Notes under the pieces: generated by a model
What the model saw: only the letters and a program-made list of their open reading frames with translations
The model's database searches: none
Told to the model about the DNA's origin: nothing
Origin: RPQJ01 sp963748985
Lineage (GTDB): Bacteria; Pseudomonadota; Gammaproteobacteria; Steroidobacterales; Steroidobacteraceae
Direction of reading: 5' to 3'
NCBI GenBank assembly: GCA_963748985.1
Contig: CAVVKQ010000012.1
Span: 59,363-123,362, forward strand
DNA length: 64,000 nucleotides
Shown here: piece by piece, positions 43,434 through 53,768 of the stretch
Numbering within the stretch: position 1 is the stretch's first letter
How the letters are laid out: the number at the start of each line of letters is the position of its first letter
Program-made: the position numbers and the translations under genes

Positions 43434-45188
43434 ATGAGCGAAACCAGCGGCGGAGCAGTGCTTGCGCAGATGCTGCAGGCAGAGGGCGTCGAAAAAGTAT
43501 TCGGCATCATCGACGGCACGTACTTCGGCTTCTACTCCAACCTGCACAAACTCGGCATCGAAATCATTACGCCGCGGCACGAGTCCTGCGCCGCGCACAT
43601 GGCCGGCGCCTACGCGCGACTGACCGGCAGGCTCGGTGTCTGCATGGCGAGCAACGGGCCCGGCGTGGCAAACCTGTTGCCTGGCCTCGTCGTCGAGAAT
43701 GCGGAAGGCAATCGCGTGCTCGCGATCACGAGCTGCCGCCGACCACAGATCGTCTACCCGGACCGCGGCGGCGCCTACCAGGCGTTCGACCAGGTCGGTG
43801 CGATCAAGCACTTCGCGAAGTGGAGCAACGCGGTCGTCTCGTTCGATCGCGTCGCCGAACTCGGCCGCACCGCGATTCGCAACTGCTGGGACGGACGACC
43901 CGGCGTCGTCCACCTCGACGTGCCGGAAACGATCATGAACGGCAAGGTGAAGGCGGAGGTCGCCATCTGGCAGCCGCAACAGTTCCGCAACACGCACGCG
44001 ATCGTGCCCGCGCCGGACCAGGTCGCGCAGGCCGCCGACATGCTTGCGGCCGCTGACTTGCCGATCATCCACGCCGGCAGCGGCGTGATCCACGCGGCGG
44101 CCTACGACGAGTTGCGTCGCGTCGCCGAAGCGCTGCATGCCCCCGTGACGACCAGCTGGGCCGGCCGCGGTGTACTGCCCGAGACGAATGCGCTCGCCAT
44201 CCCGATGGCTCTCATCAAGCTCAACAACGAGGTACGCAACGACGCCGACCTCGTGCTGGTCGTGGGTTCGCGACTCGGCGAGACGGACTGGTGGGGCAAG
44301 GCGCCGTACTGGCGGCATCCTTCCGAGCAGAAGTTGATCCAGGTCGACATCGACGGCCACATCCTCGGCGCCAACAAGCCTGCGGCGCTCGCCGTGCTCG
44401 CAGACGCCAAGCTGTTCCTGGCCGCGCTGGCCACTGAACTCGAGAGCCGCAAGGCCCGCATGAACCTGGACTCACGCCGGCGCCAGGTCGCGAAGTACCA
44501 CGAGACCATCCGCAGCGAGCGTGCGAAGCTCGACGAAAAGCTGCAGGACATGGCCGTTCCAATGAATCCGGCACACGTCGCGCACGTCTGCCAGCAGGTG
44601 TTTCCGGAAGGCACCACGCTCGTCGCCGACGGTGGCAACACGGCGGTGTGGGCGATGTTCTTCCACGAAATGCGCGTACCGAACACGCTGCTCTCGACGT
44701 TCAAGTTCGGCATGCTCGGCGCCGGCGTTGCACAGGCCACGGGTGCAGCCGTGGCGCGCCCGGACAAGCCGGTTTGCTGCATCATCGGCGACGGCGCCAT
44801 GGGGTTCCATCCGCAGGAGATCGAGACCGCGGTGCGCAACGGCCTGCAGGTGATCTTCCTCGTGCTCTGCGACAAGCAGTGGGGCATGGTGAAGATGAAC
44901 CAGCAGTTCGCGCTCAAGCCGATCAAGACCCTGATCAGGAAGTCGCTCGGGCCCGACGAAACGATCAAGGCCGACCTCGGCGAGATCCGCTTCGACAAGC
45001 TGGCCGAGTCGATGGGGGCCCACGGCGAACGCGTGGCTGACCCGCGCGAACTGCGCCCGGCGCTCGAACGCGCGCTGGCGACGGGCGGTCCGGCCGTCAT
45101 CCACGTCGACGTCGACCCGGTCAAGCACATGTGGGCGCCGGGACTCATGTACTTCAAGGACATGCACCTCGAGCCCAAGGGCAAATGA
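43434..45188 (+). CDS. Thiamine-pyrophosphate enzyme, acetolactate-synthase-like
   Basis: The 584-residue chain has three TPP-enzyme domains. The cofactor-activating Glu50 is in PRHESCAAHMAGAYARLTG, the central domain is near IIHAGSGVI, and the C-terminal pyrophosphate motif begins GDGAMGFHPQEIETAVRNG and ends VLCDKQWGM. The usual NN or N of the second half of that motif is replaced by CD. Relatives include acetolactate synthase, glyoxylate carboligase and oxalyl-CoA decarboxylase; the exact substrate is not set. Its end overlaps the BASS transporter (ATGA), which could carry its substrate or product. Confidence 0.85.
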   Translation: MSETSGGAVLAQMLQAEGVEKVFGIIDGTYFGFYSNLHKLGIEIITPRHESCAAHMAGAYARLTGRLGVCMASNGPGVANLLPGLVVENAEGNRVLAITSCRRPQIVYPDRGGAYQAFDQVGAIKHFAKWSNAVVSFDRVAELGRTAIRNCWDGRPGVVHLDVPETIMNGKVKAEVAIWQPQQFRNTHAIVPAPDQVAQAADMLAAADLPIIHAGSGVIHAAAYDELRRVAEALHAPVTTSWAGRGVLPETNALAIPMALIKLNNEVRNDADLVLVVGSRLGETDWWGKAPYWRHPSEQKLIQVDIDGHILGANKPAALAVLADAKLFLAALATELESRKARMNLDSRRRQVAKYHETIRSERAKLDEKLQDMAVPMNPAHVAHVCQQVFPEGTTLVADGGNTAVWAMFFHEMRVPNTLLSTFKFGMLGAGVAQATGAAVARPDKPVCCIIGDGAMGFHPQEIETAVRNGLQVIFLVLCDKQWGMVKMNQQFALKPIKTLIRKSLGPDETIKADLGEIRFDKLAESMGAHGERVADPRELRPALERALATGGPAVIHVDVDPVKHMWAPGLMYFKDMHLEPKGK

Positions 45189-46108
45189 ACGAACTCGATG
45201 CGGTCCGGCTGAACTTCACCCCGGAATCGCTGATCGCGCTCGACGTCATCCTCGCGTTCGTCCTGTTCGGCGTCGCCCTCGACATGCGCGTCGCCGACTT
45301 CAAGGGCATCCTGACGTCGCCGCGCGGGACATTGATCGGCCTGTTCGCGCACTCGGTGCTGCTGCCGGCGGTCGCATTCGCTCTCACGATGGTGCTTAAG
45401 CCGGCACCGAGCATCGCGCTCGGCATGATCCTCGTCGCTTCGTGCCCGAGCGGCAACATCTCGAACTTCCTCGTCAACTACGGTCACGGCAACACCGCGC
45501 TGTCCGTCACGATCGCCGCGTTTTCGATGCTCGGCTCGATCGTGTTCACGCCGTTCAATCTTTCGTTCTGGGGTGAGCTCAACCCCCACACGCGTCCGAT
45601 CCTGCACGCCGTGACGCTGAGCCCGTGGGAGGTCTTCGGCACGATCGTCGTGCTGCTCGCGATTCCGACCGCACTCGGTATGTACACGGCGCAGCAGTGG
45701 CCGACGCTCGCGCAACGCATCCGCCGACCGTTGCGCGTCCTGTCGCTGGTGTTCTTTGCGGCATTCGTCGTTGGCGCATTGGCCATGAACTGGGATTTCT
45801 TCCTCAAGTACGTCGAACGCGTCGTGCTGTTCGTGTTCCTGCTGAACGCCTTCGCCCTGCTGACGGGCTACCTGACGGCGAAAGCGGCACGGCTGCCCGA
45901 GGCCGACCGGCGTGCCGTCGCGCTCGAGGTCGGTATCCAGAACTCGGGGTTCGGCCTGGTGCTGGTATTCAATTTCTTCGGCGGCCTGGGCGGCATGGCG
46001 ATCGTGGCGGCGTGGTGGGGCATCTGGCACATCGTCGTGGGCACATCGCTCGCCGCATGGTGGCGCAGGCACCCGCCGACGCCACTGCCCGTCGGGGCCG
46101 CCGCATGA
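45185..46108 (+). CDS. Bile acid:sodium symporter (BASS) family transporter
   Basis: This 307-residue membrane protein has about nine to ten spans. The BASS signature region ALGMILVASCPSGNISNFL, with SCPSG, and later EVGIQNSGFGLVLVFNFFGG, with the IQN motif, mark the sodium and substrate site. Characterised members import bile acids, pyruvate, pantoate or glucosinolates with Na+. Translational overlap with the TPP enzyme gene and the next epimerase gene suggests it carries a small carboxylate used in this pathway. Confidence 0.87.
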   Translation: MNELDAVRLNFTPESLIALDVILAFVLFGVALDMRVADFKGILTSPRGTLIGLFAHSVLLPAVAFALTMVLKPAPSIALGMILVASCPSGNISNFLVNYGHGNTALSVTIAAFSMLGSIVFTPFNLSFWGELNPHTRPILHAVTLSPWEVFGTIVVLLAIPTALGMYTAQQWPTLAQRIRRPLRVLSLVFFAAFVVGALAMNWDFFLKYVERVVLFVFLLNAFALLTGYLTAKAARLPEADRRAVALEVGIQNSGFGLVLVFNFFGGLGGMAIVAAWWGIWHIVVGTSLAAWWRRHPPTPLPVGAAA

Positions 46109-47085
46109 GCGGCCGGCGCATCTTCGTCACGGGCAGCGCGGGATATCTCGGCAGCACGCTGCTCGAAGCGCTCGCGCCGCGGCTGCGGGCCGGTGAACTC
46201 GACGTCCTCGTCGCAAGCGATGTGCGTGAAACGCCGGCGCAGTCGCGACTGCCGGGCGTCGAGTACGTCATGCACGACGTGCGATCGCCGGGCCTCGCGC
46301 CGCTGCTCGCCGCGCACTCCATCGAGTCCGTCGTGCACCTGGCAGCCATCGTCACGCCTGGCGCCAGGTCCAACCGCGAGCTCGAGTACGCCGTGGACGT
46401 ACTCGGCACGCAGAACGTGCTCGAGGCGTGCGTGACTGCAGGCGTCCGGCAGATTGTCGTGACGTCGAGCGGCGCGGCTTACGGCTACCACGCGGACAAC
46501 CCCGAGTGGCTCAGCGAGGACGACCCGATCCGCGGCAATGAAGCCTTCGCATACTCGCACCACAAGCGGCTGGTGGAGGAAATGCTGACCGAATACCGGC
46601 TCGTACATCCGGAACTCCGCCAGGTCGTTTTCCGCGTCGGCACGATTCTCGGCGAGACCACGCGCAACCAGATCACGGCAATGTTCGACAAGCCCCGGAT
46701 CATCGCGCTGCGCGGCGCGCGCAGCCCGTTCGTCTTCATCTGGGACCAGGACGTGGTCGGCGCGATCGAGCATGCCCTCCGCACCGACGCAGCCGGTATC
46801 TACAACGTCGCGGGCGACGGGGCACTCGGCATCCAGGAGATTGCCGGCCGCCTCGGCAAGAAATGCCTGACGTTGCCGCCTTCCCTGCTGCGCGCGGTCC
46901 TTGCGACGCTGCATCCGCTTGGGCTCACCCGCTACGGCCCCGAACAGGTCGACTTCCTGCGTTACCGCCCCGTGCTCGACAACCGCCGGCTCAAGGAAGA
47001 ACTTGGCTACACGCCGCGCAGGACGTCGCGGGAAGTCTTCGACTTCTACTGCCGCACCCACGGACTCGGCGAAGGCAAGGCCTGA
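46105..47085 (+). CDS. NAD-dependent epimerase/dehydratase family protein
   Basis: This extended SDR of 326 residues has the Rossmann motif IFVTGSAGYLGSTLLEAL, VVHLAAIVTPGARSN, the catalytic Ser-Ser in VTSSGAAYGYH and Tyr/Lys in YSHHKRLVEEML. The NAD-dependent sugar or steroid nucleotide family often has this signature. The start ATG overlaps the transporter stop (ATGA). The substrate is unknown; a lipid-linked ketone or sugar is possible given the neighbours. Confidence 0.85.
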   Translation: MSGRRIFVTGSAGYLGSTLLEALAPRLRAGELDVLVASDVRETPAQSRLPGVEYVMHDVRSPGLAPLLAAHSIESVVHLAAIVTPGARSNRELEYAVDVLGTQNVLEACVTAGVRQIVVTSSGAAYGYHADNPEWLSEDDPIRGNEAFAYSHHKRLVEEMLTEYRLVHPELRQVVFRVGTILGETTRNQITAMFDKPRIIALRGARSPFVFIWDQDVVGAIEHALRTDAAGIYNVAGDGALGIQEIAGRLGKKCLTLPPSLLRAVLATLHPLGLTRYGPEQVDFLRYRPVLDNRRLKEELGYTPRRTSREVFDFYCRTHGLGEGKA

Positions 47086-47894
47086 TGCGCCGCTCGTTCG
47101 ACGGCGCCACGGTAGTGGTGAGCGGCGCGGGCGGCGGGCTCGGCCGTGCACTTGCGTTTCGCTTCGCTCGCGGCGGTGCACGCATCGTCGCGCTGGATCG
47201 CGACGCAGGCGCGATCGCAGCGGTCGCGGATGACCTGGCGCGAGCCGGATTCGATGCGCTCGCTTGTGTCTGCGACGTCACCGACGCCAGTGCTTGCCAG
47301 GCCGCCATCGAGGCGACGGTTGCGCACTTTGGCCGCATCGACGTGCTCGTCAACAACGCGGGCATTTCTCACCGCAGCGCCTTCGCAGCGACGGAGACGG
47401 CGGTCCTGCGTCGCGTCGTCGAAGTGAACCTGTTCGGCGCAATCAACCTCACGCGCCCTGCCCTGCCGGCACTGACGACGGCGCGTGGCCTGATTGTCGC
47501 AGTCTCGAGCGTCGCCGGTTACACGCCGTTGATCGCACGCACCGGTTATTCGGCAAGCAAGCACGCGCTGCACGGGTTCTTCGAGAGCCTGCGCACGGAA
47601 CTCGCCCCTGACGGCATCGACGTGATGATGGTATGCCCTTCGTTCATTGCGACCGGCATCGAGAAAAATGCACTCGGTCCGGAAGGAGGCGCAGCGACGC
47701 ACGCACAGGTTGTCATCGGACGACGGCTGCAGCCCGACGACGTCGCGGACCGCGTGTTTCGCGGCGCCGAACGCAGCCGCCGCCTGCTGTTGATTGGCCG
47801 CACGGCACGCGCCGCATGGTGGGTGAGCCGGCTGGCGCCCTCGCTCTACGAACGCATCATGGCGCGAAAGCTCCAGGGCGAGATGACACCGTGA
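47085..47894 (+). CDS. Short-chain dehydrogenase/reductase (classical SDR)
   Basis: This 269-residue protein has the N-terminal VVVSGAGGGLGRALAFRFA motif, LVNNAGISHRSAF, VSSVAGYTP and the catalytic TGYSASKHALHGF. It starts within the previous stop (TGATG). The C-terminal RLLLIGRTARAAWWVSRLAPSLYERIM is basic and amphipathic, as in SDRs that act on lipids at membranes. It has NAD(P)-dependent oxidoreductase activity on an unknown, possibly fatty, substrate. Confidence 0.87.
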   Translation: MRRSFDGATVVVSGAGGGLGRALAFRFARGGARIVALDRDAGAIAAVADDLARAGFDALACVCDVTDASACQAAIEATVAHFGRIDVLVNNAGISHRSAFAATETAVLRRVVEVNLFGAINLTRPALPALTTARGLIVAVSSVAGYTPLIARTGYSASKHALHGFFESLRTELAPDGIDVMMVCPSFIATGIEKNALGPEGGAATHAQVVIGRRLQPDDVADRVFRGAERSRRLLLIGRTARAAWWVSRLAPSLYERIMARKLQGEMTP

Positions 47895-48538
47895 ATTCCC
47901 CGCAGCTGCTTCCGCCCGAGCGGTGGCGGCCACGGCGCCTGTCGGACATGCTCGCGGACATCGCCAACGATCCAGCACGGGAGCGGATCGCGATTGCCGA
48001 CGTCCGCAACGCGATGGGCGACCGTGCGTTCGGTGCGCTGCTGTTCGTGTTCGCCGCACCGAACACGCTGCCGGTCAACGCACCGGGCGTGTCGGTCGTG
48101 CTCGGCATCCCGCTGCTGTTCCTGTCGCTGCAGGTGATGCTCGGGTTCGCCCTGCCGTGGTTGCCGCGGGCGGTGGTCGAGGCCACGGTGACGCGACAGA
48201 GTTTCGCCCGCGTGATGAACTTGGTGGTCCCCTGGATTCGACGCGCAGAAAAGCTATCGGAGCCGCGCTGGCCGCTGCTGGCGACGGGGCTGGCCGAACG
48301 GCTGATTGGCCTGGTCTGTGCGATCCTGAGCATCGTGCTCATCCTGCCCGTGCCGTTCGGCAACATGGGGCCGGCCGTCGCGATCTGCATCCTGGCCTTC
48401 GCCCTGCTGGAGCAGGACGGCAAAGCCACCCTGGCCGGGCTGGCAACCACGATAGCGGCGCTGACGTTCGCCTGGGGGGTGATCCTCGCCATCGTGAAGG
48501 CGGTATCCTTGCTCGTCCGCCATTGGCTGGGCATCTAG
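47891..48538 (+). CDS. ExoD family membrane protein
   Basis: The GTG start overlaps the SDR stop (GTGA). The protein has 215 residues with the ExoD pattern ALLFVFAAPNTLPVNAPGVS, GIPLLFLSLQVMLGF, LLATGLAERLIGLVCAILS and PFGNMGPAVAICILAFALLEQDG, and four to five hydrophobic spans. ExoD was first seen in exopolysaccharide synthesis of Sinorhizobium; its mechanism is unknown. It ends the tightest part of the gene run. Confidence 0.85.
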   Translation: MNSPQLLPPERWRPRRLSDMLADIANDPARERIAIADVRNAMGDRAFGALLFVFAAPNTLPVNAPGVSVVLGIPLLFLSLQVMLGFALPWLPRAVVEATVTRQSFARVMNLVVPWIRRAEKLSEPRWPLLATGLAERLIGLVCAILSIVLILPVPFGNMGPAVAICILAFALLEQDGKATLAGLATTIAALTFAWGVILAIVKAVSLLVRHWLGI

Positions 48539-48566
48539 TCCGCAGGCAACACGGGAACGCGACACC

Positions 48567-49043
48567 ATGAAGATCCAGGTCAAGCATTCGCTCAAGACGG
48601 ACGTCCATTCCGCCTTCAAGCTCTGCACCGAGCAGAAAAGCCAGGAGGCGATCTACGGCAAACTCCCCGGGACCGAGGTCAAGATCAAACGCGAGGGTCG
48701 CGCACCCAACGTGAAGCTGAAGATCGCGCGCAAGATGCCGGCCAATCCGCCGGCGGCGATCAAGCGGCTGGTACCGTCGACCAACGAGGTCTCGCATACC
48801 GAGGACTGGGCGGCGGAAGGCGACGGCTATTCATCCGACATCGTCGTCGAGATCAAGGGCGTCCCGGTGAAGATCGTGGGCACCAAAGCCCTGCAGCCTG
48901 AAAAGGGCGGCAGCTCGGTGCAGTGGGACTTCGACGTCACCAGCGGCATACCGCTGCTCGGCGGCCTGATCGCGTCGTTTGCGGGCGACGAACTCAAGAA
49001 GAACCTCGAGGACGAGTTCAAGGTACTCAAGGCGTCGACCTAG
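48567..49043 (+). CDS. DUF2505 domain protein
   Basis: The 158-residue protein begins MKIQVKHSLKTDVHSAFKLC, and the central region GTEVKIKREGRAPNVKLKIAR and the C-terminal IPLLGGLIASFAGDELKKNL fit the DUF2505 family, related to START/SRPBCC hydrophobic-ligand pockets. The gene lies between ExoD and the wax ester synthase on the same strand, 28 bases after ExoD. A lipid-binding role is inferred from fold and place. Confidence 0.72.
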   Translation: MKIQVKHSLKTDVHSAFKLCTEQKSQEAIYGKLPGTEVKIKREGRAPNVKLKIARKMPANPPAAIKRLVPSTNEVSHTEDWAAEGDGYSSDIVVEIKGVPVKIVGTKALQPEKGGSSVQWDFDVTSGIPLLGGLIASFAGDELKKNLEDEFKVLKAST

Positions 49044-49123
49044 CCCGGCAACGACGGGATTGCTGCGGCGCAGCTAGCCATAAGCGAAATGTCGCGTTGC
49101 ACGGCCTGCGCTACGCTAGCGCC

Positions 49124-50599
49124 ATGCCCCGCATGTCACCGATGGATCGGGCGTTTTTCCTGCTCGAAACCGAGCAGAGGCCGATGAATGTCGGCGTGCT
49201 CGTCGTACTGAAAGGCCGCAAGACGGCGCGGGGACGCCCCGGGGACGACCTCGTCCGCAGGATGTTGCGCTGCCCTGTCGGCCCTCCGTTCAACCAGCGC
49301 CTGGCCGAGAATGTCGTCGCCGGCTGGCCGGTCCTGGTGCAAGACGACGGCATCGCCCCGGCGGAACAGGTGTTCCGCCACGACCTGCCCGACGGCAGCG
49401 ACGTCCAGGCCCTGCTCGACCGAGTCTGCGCGTTGCACCCGAAGCGTCTCGATCGCTGCCGCCCGCTGTGGGAGGTGCATGTCTTCGACGGGCTTGCCCA
49501 GAACCGCATCGGCCTCTATTTCAAGACCCACCACGGGCTGATCGACGGCATCGGCTTCATCAACGTCATCCTGAACATCGTGACCCGCACGGCTTCGGCG
49601 CGAACTCCGCAGGCGATCTGGCGGGGATTACCGCAGGCCGCGCGCACGGCGGAGCCTTCGCACAAGGACAGCCTCGCCACCGGACTGCTGCAGACGGGTC
49701 TCGCGGCCGGCCGCACCGCAGGTGACCTGGTCAAACTGATCTGGCATCTCGGCCGCCGCGACCTCGGGATCGGCCGGGGCATGGCCACGCCCTTCATCGC
49801 AACTCCCGACGTGCTCAAGGCAGCCCCGTCCCCGAACCGCGTCATGGCACATTGCTCGCTGCCCCTCGCGCGGGTGCGAGCCGTCGCCAAGCGCGGCAAC
49901 GCCAAGGTCAACGACGTGATGCTCGCCGTGCTCGACATCGCGCTCAACCGCTACCTCGCGGAACTCGGGTTGCACACGAAGCGACCGCTCGTCGCCGACA
50001 TGCCCGTGGCGCTGCACGAGGGACCGGGTGCCGGCAACCGGATCACGATCCTGCAGGTGCCGCTGGGACGTCCGGGCGGCACGCCCGCCGAACGGCTCGC
50101 CGACATCGTGGCCGAGACGCGGCTCGTGAAGGAAGAGGTCAAGTCGATCGGCGCGGACGCGCTCTTCATGTACTCGATCTTCGAGCACGCCGTCGCCAGC
50201 GCGATCGAATCGCTGAACCTCGGCGACCTGCCGATGCTGGCCAACGCGGTGATCTCGAACCCCGCCGGTCTCGAAGGCAAGGTCTATTTCAATGGCCTGC
50301 CGGTCGAACTCGCGCTGCCGGTGTCCGTCGTCGCGCATCACCAGGTGCTCAACATCACGATCAGCAACTACGACGACGAACTGCACGTCACGTTCATCGC
50401 ACTGCGCGAGGCAGTCCCCGACGTGCAGCGACTGGCCGACGCGACCATGCGTGCGCTGGTCGAACTGCAACGCTCGCTTACGCAACGACCCTCCGCCGGC
50501 AAGAAGGTGCCCGCGGTTGGCAAGCGTGCCGCCATCCGGCGCCATCAAGGTCCGGCAAAGCCAGCAAAAGCTCCGACCGCGACGCGCACGTTGCATTAG
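49124..50599 (+). CDS. Wax ester synthase/diacylglycerol acyltransferase (WS/DGAT)
   Basis: The 491-residue protein starts at MPRMSPMDRAFFLLETEQRP, the common N-terminus of the family (the inner ATG at 49133 is also possible). The active motif HHxxxDG is HHGLIDG, with His136, His137 and Asp141. PLWEVHVFDGL, NDVMLAVLDIALNRYL, NAVISNPAG and NITISNYDDELHVTF follow. It transfers acyl groups from acyl-CoA to fatty alcohols or diacylglycerol at the membrane and makes storage wax esters. Two genes downstream is a DUF3047 protein and then an acyl-CoA ligase that could supply acyl-CoA. Confidence 0.9.
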   Translation: MPRMSPMDRAFFLLETEQRPMNVGVLVVLKGRKTARGRPGDDLVRRMLRCPVGPPFNQRLAENVVAGWPVLVQDDGIAPAEQVFRHDLPDGSDVQALLDRVCALHPKRLDRCRPLWEVHVFDGLAQNRIGLYFKTHHGLIDGIGFINVILNIVTRTASARTPQAIWRGLPQAARTAEPSHKDSLATGLLQTGLAAGRTAGDLVKLIWHLGRRDLGIGRGMATPFIATPDVLKAAPSPNRVMAHCSLPLARVRAVAKRGNAKVNDVMLAVLDIALNRYLAELGLHTKRPLVADMPVALHEGPGAGNRITILQVPLGRPGGTPAERLADIVAETRLVKEEVKSIGADALFMYSIFEHAVASAIESLNLGDLPMLANAVISNPAGLEGKVYFNGLPVELALPVSVVAHHQVLNITISNYDDELHVTFIALREAVPDVQRLADATMRALVELQRSLTQRPSAGKKVPAVGKRAAIRRHQGPAKPAKAPTATRTLH

Positions 50600-50635
50600 T
50601 CTCCGTCCCAACTCCCCAAACGCGAGGCTCGCCGC

Positions 50636-51829
50636 ATGGACATCGGTGCTATCGCGCGCGACCTGTCTGTCGCTGCCAGGCTAAGTGCCCGCAAGCTCGT
50701 GCGCCAGCTCGGCTCATCTGCTGCCGAGCGGGCCCCACCAGACCTGGCTGCATGGCGCCAGCAACTCGAAGCCTGGGTTCGTACCGTGTCGGTGGAGTCA
50801 CTGGCGGAATATCGCTTCATCGAGTTGCCCGCAACGCGACCGCCGTGGTTCGAATCTGGATTAGAGGTTGCCGCCGGCGACTGGATCACCTGGTTCGCGG
50901 CCGGACGCGTGTACCTGTCGCGGGCGCTCGATATCTGGGTGCCACCGTCGTTCCAGCTCTGGGCACGTGCCGGCGTCTCGGGCACCGTGCTGCGCGGCAC
51001 GCGCGATACTCACAGCTTCCAGGCAGGGGCTGACGGTCCGCTGCAGCTCGCGAGCTACTTTCCCGGCGAATGGTCCACCCCGCAAGGCGACCTTGGTCAC
51101 GGCGCAGATGACTACGGCAAGGTTTCGGGTGGCCTGGTCGTGCTGCTGCTCAAGTGGCGGCCGGGTGTCGAGCTCGCATCAGTGTTGCGCGAGACGGAAA
51201 GGTACGCGCCCCTGCCAGCACCCGTCGCCGCCGAGGCAGCGCGTCTCGCGGCGATTTCGCCCGCGCCCGCTGGCTGGGACTACCTCTGGTCCCTGGGTCC
51301 CGGCGAGATCTATCGGCCGGCCCATGCGCCGGATGGCAAGCCTTCGGTGTGCTGCGACACGCACGGCGACGTCGGCATCCTGCGTCATCCCGCAGCGCTG
51401 CCGCTGCAGCCGGGTACGTGCCTGAGCTGGCGGTGGCGAGTGGACAGCCTGCCGGCCGACCTGCGTGAAGACAGCCTGCCCGCGCACGATTACCTGAGCA
51501 TCGCCGTCGAATTCGACGACGGCAAGGATCTGACGTACTACTGGAGCGCGGCGTTGCCGGTCGGCACGGTCTATCGCTGTCCATTGCCAACCTGGAAGGA
51601 CAAGGAGACGCACATGGTCGTGCGCTCCGGGCCGGATGAGCTGGGTCGATGGCTCGATGAACGCCGTGATGTCCACGAGGACTACCGGCGCTGTATCGGC
51701 GGCTCCGCACGTTCGGTGGTGCGGGTCTGGCTGATTGCCAACAGCCTCTTCCAACGCGGCCATGGTCGGTGTGAATATTCGGGTATCGAATTCGAACAAC
51801 CGGACGGGCACCGCCTCAAGGTGCTCTGA
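50636..51829 (+). CDS. DUF3047 domain protein
   Basis: This 397-residue protein carries DUF3047 at its C-terminus: LQPGTCLSWRWRVDSLPADL, DYLSIAVEFDDGKDLTYYWS and YRRCIGGSARSVVRVWLIAN. The N-terminal half (residues 40-190, EYRFIELPATRPPWFESGLE and LQLASYFPGEWSTPQGDL) resembles a sugar-binding beta sandwich. No signal peptide or catalytic motif is clear. It sits between WS/DGAT and the acyl-CoA ligase. Confidence 0.78.
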   Translation: MDIGAIARDLSVAARLSARKLVRQLGSSAAERAPPDLAAWRQQLEAWVRTVSVESLAEYRFIELPATRPPWFESGLEVAAGDWITWFAAGRVYLSRALDIWVPPSFQLWARAGVSGTVLRGTRDTHSFQAGADGPLQLASYFPGEWSTPQGDLGHGADDYGKVSGGLVVLLLKWRPGVELASVLRETERYAPLPAPVAAEAARLAAISPAPAGWDYLWSLGPGEIYRPAHAPDGKPSVCCDTHGDVGILRHPAALPLQPGTCLSWRWRVDSLPADLREDSLPAHDYLSIAVEFDDGKDLTYYWSAALPVGTVYRCPLPTWKDKETHMVVRSGPDELGRWLDERRDVHEDYRRCIGGSARSVVRVWLIANSLFQRGHGRCEYSGIEFEQPDGHRLKVL

Positions 51830-51871
51830 TCCGCCTCTATACGCGTTGAGCTAACCGCAGGGGAACGGACA

Positions 51872-53509
<1,638 letters not shown>

Positions 53510-53568
53510 GTCGTCGCGCCGCAGACTCGGATCGATGCGCGAAAATGTCTTGTGCAATCGCACGCGCG

Positions 53569-53704
53569 CAGTGACCGAGTCCGGGTTTGACCAGGGGAGA
53601 CACGCCGTAAATCCGTCCCTGGAGGCTCGTACCCTAAAGGGCATAAACGCTCGCCGTCCATGGCTCGCGACGGTCTCCCCGATCAAACCCGGACTCGGTC
53701 ACTG
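53569..53704. repeat. Long inverted repeat, stem 22 bp
   Basis: CAGTGACCGAGTCCGGGTTT (start of the 22-base arm at 53569-53590) is perfectly complementary to 53683-53704. After a two- to three-base mismatch the stem resumes with GGGGAGAC/GTCTCCCC. The 85-base interior contains CACGCCGTAAATCCGTCCC and a CGCTCGCCGTCCATGG segment. It lies between the acyl-CoA ligase and the convergent iron alcohol dehydrogenase; the whole 259-base gap holds no gene. The motif AGACACGC just inside the left arm also ends the loop core of the two-hairpin element. Confidence 0.8.
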
Positions 53705-53768
53705 CAGCGCGTTTGGCTGCAGTAGCTGCATCAAGCGTTCGATCTGGAGAGTCCGCGTCGACGCAGGA

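Noticed and set aside
44102..46072. A 656-codon minus-strand frame opposite the TPP and BASS genes
   Set aside because: Shadow frame; the plus strand shows intact, overlapping genes with clear motifs.
50840..50865. A GGTTCGAATC word resembling a tRNA T-arm
   Set aside because: It lies inside the DUF3047 gene and no acceptor, D or anticodon stems fit around it.
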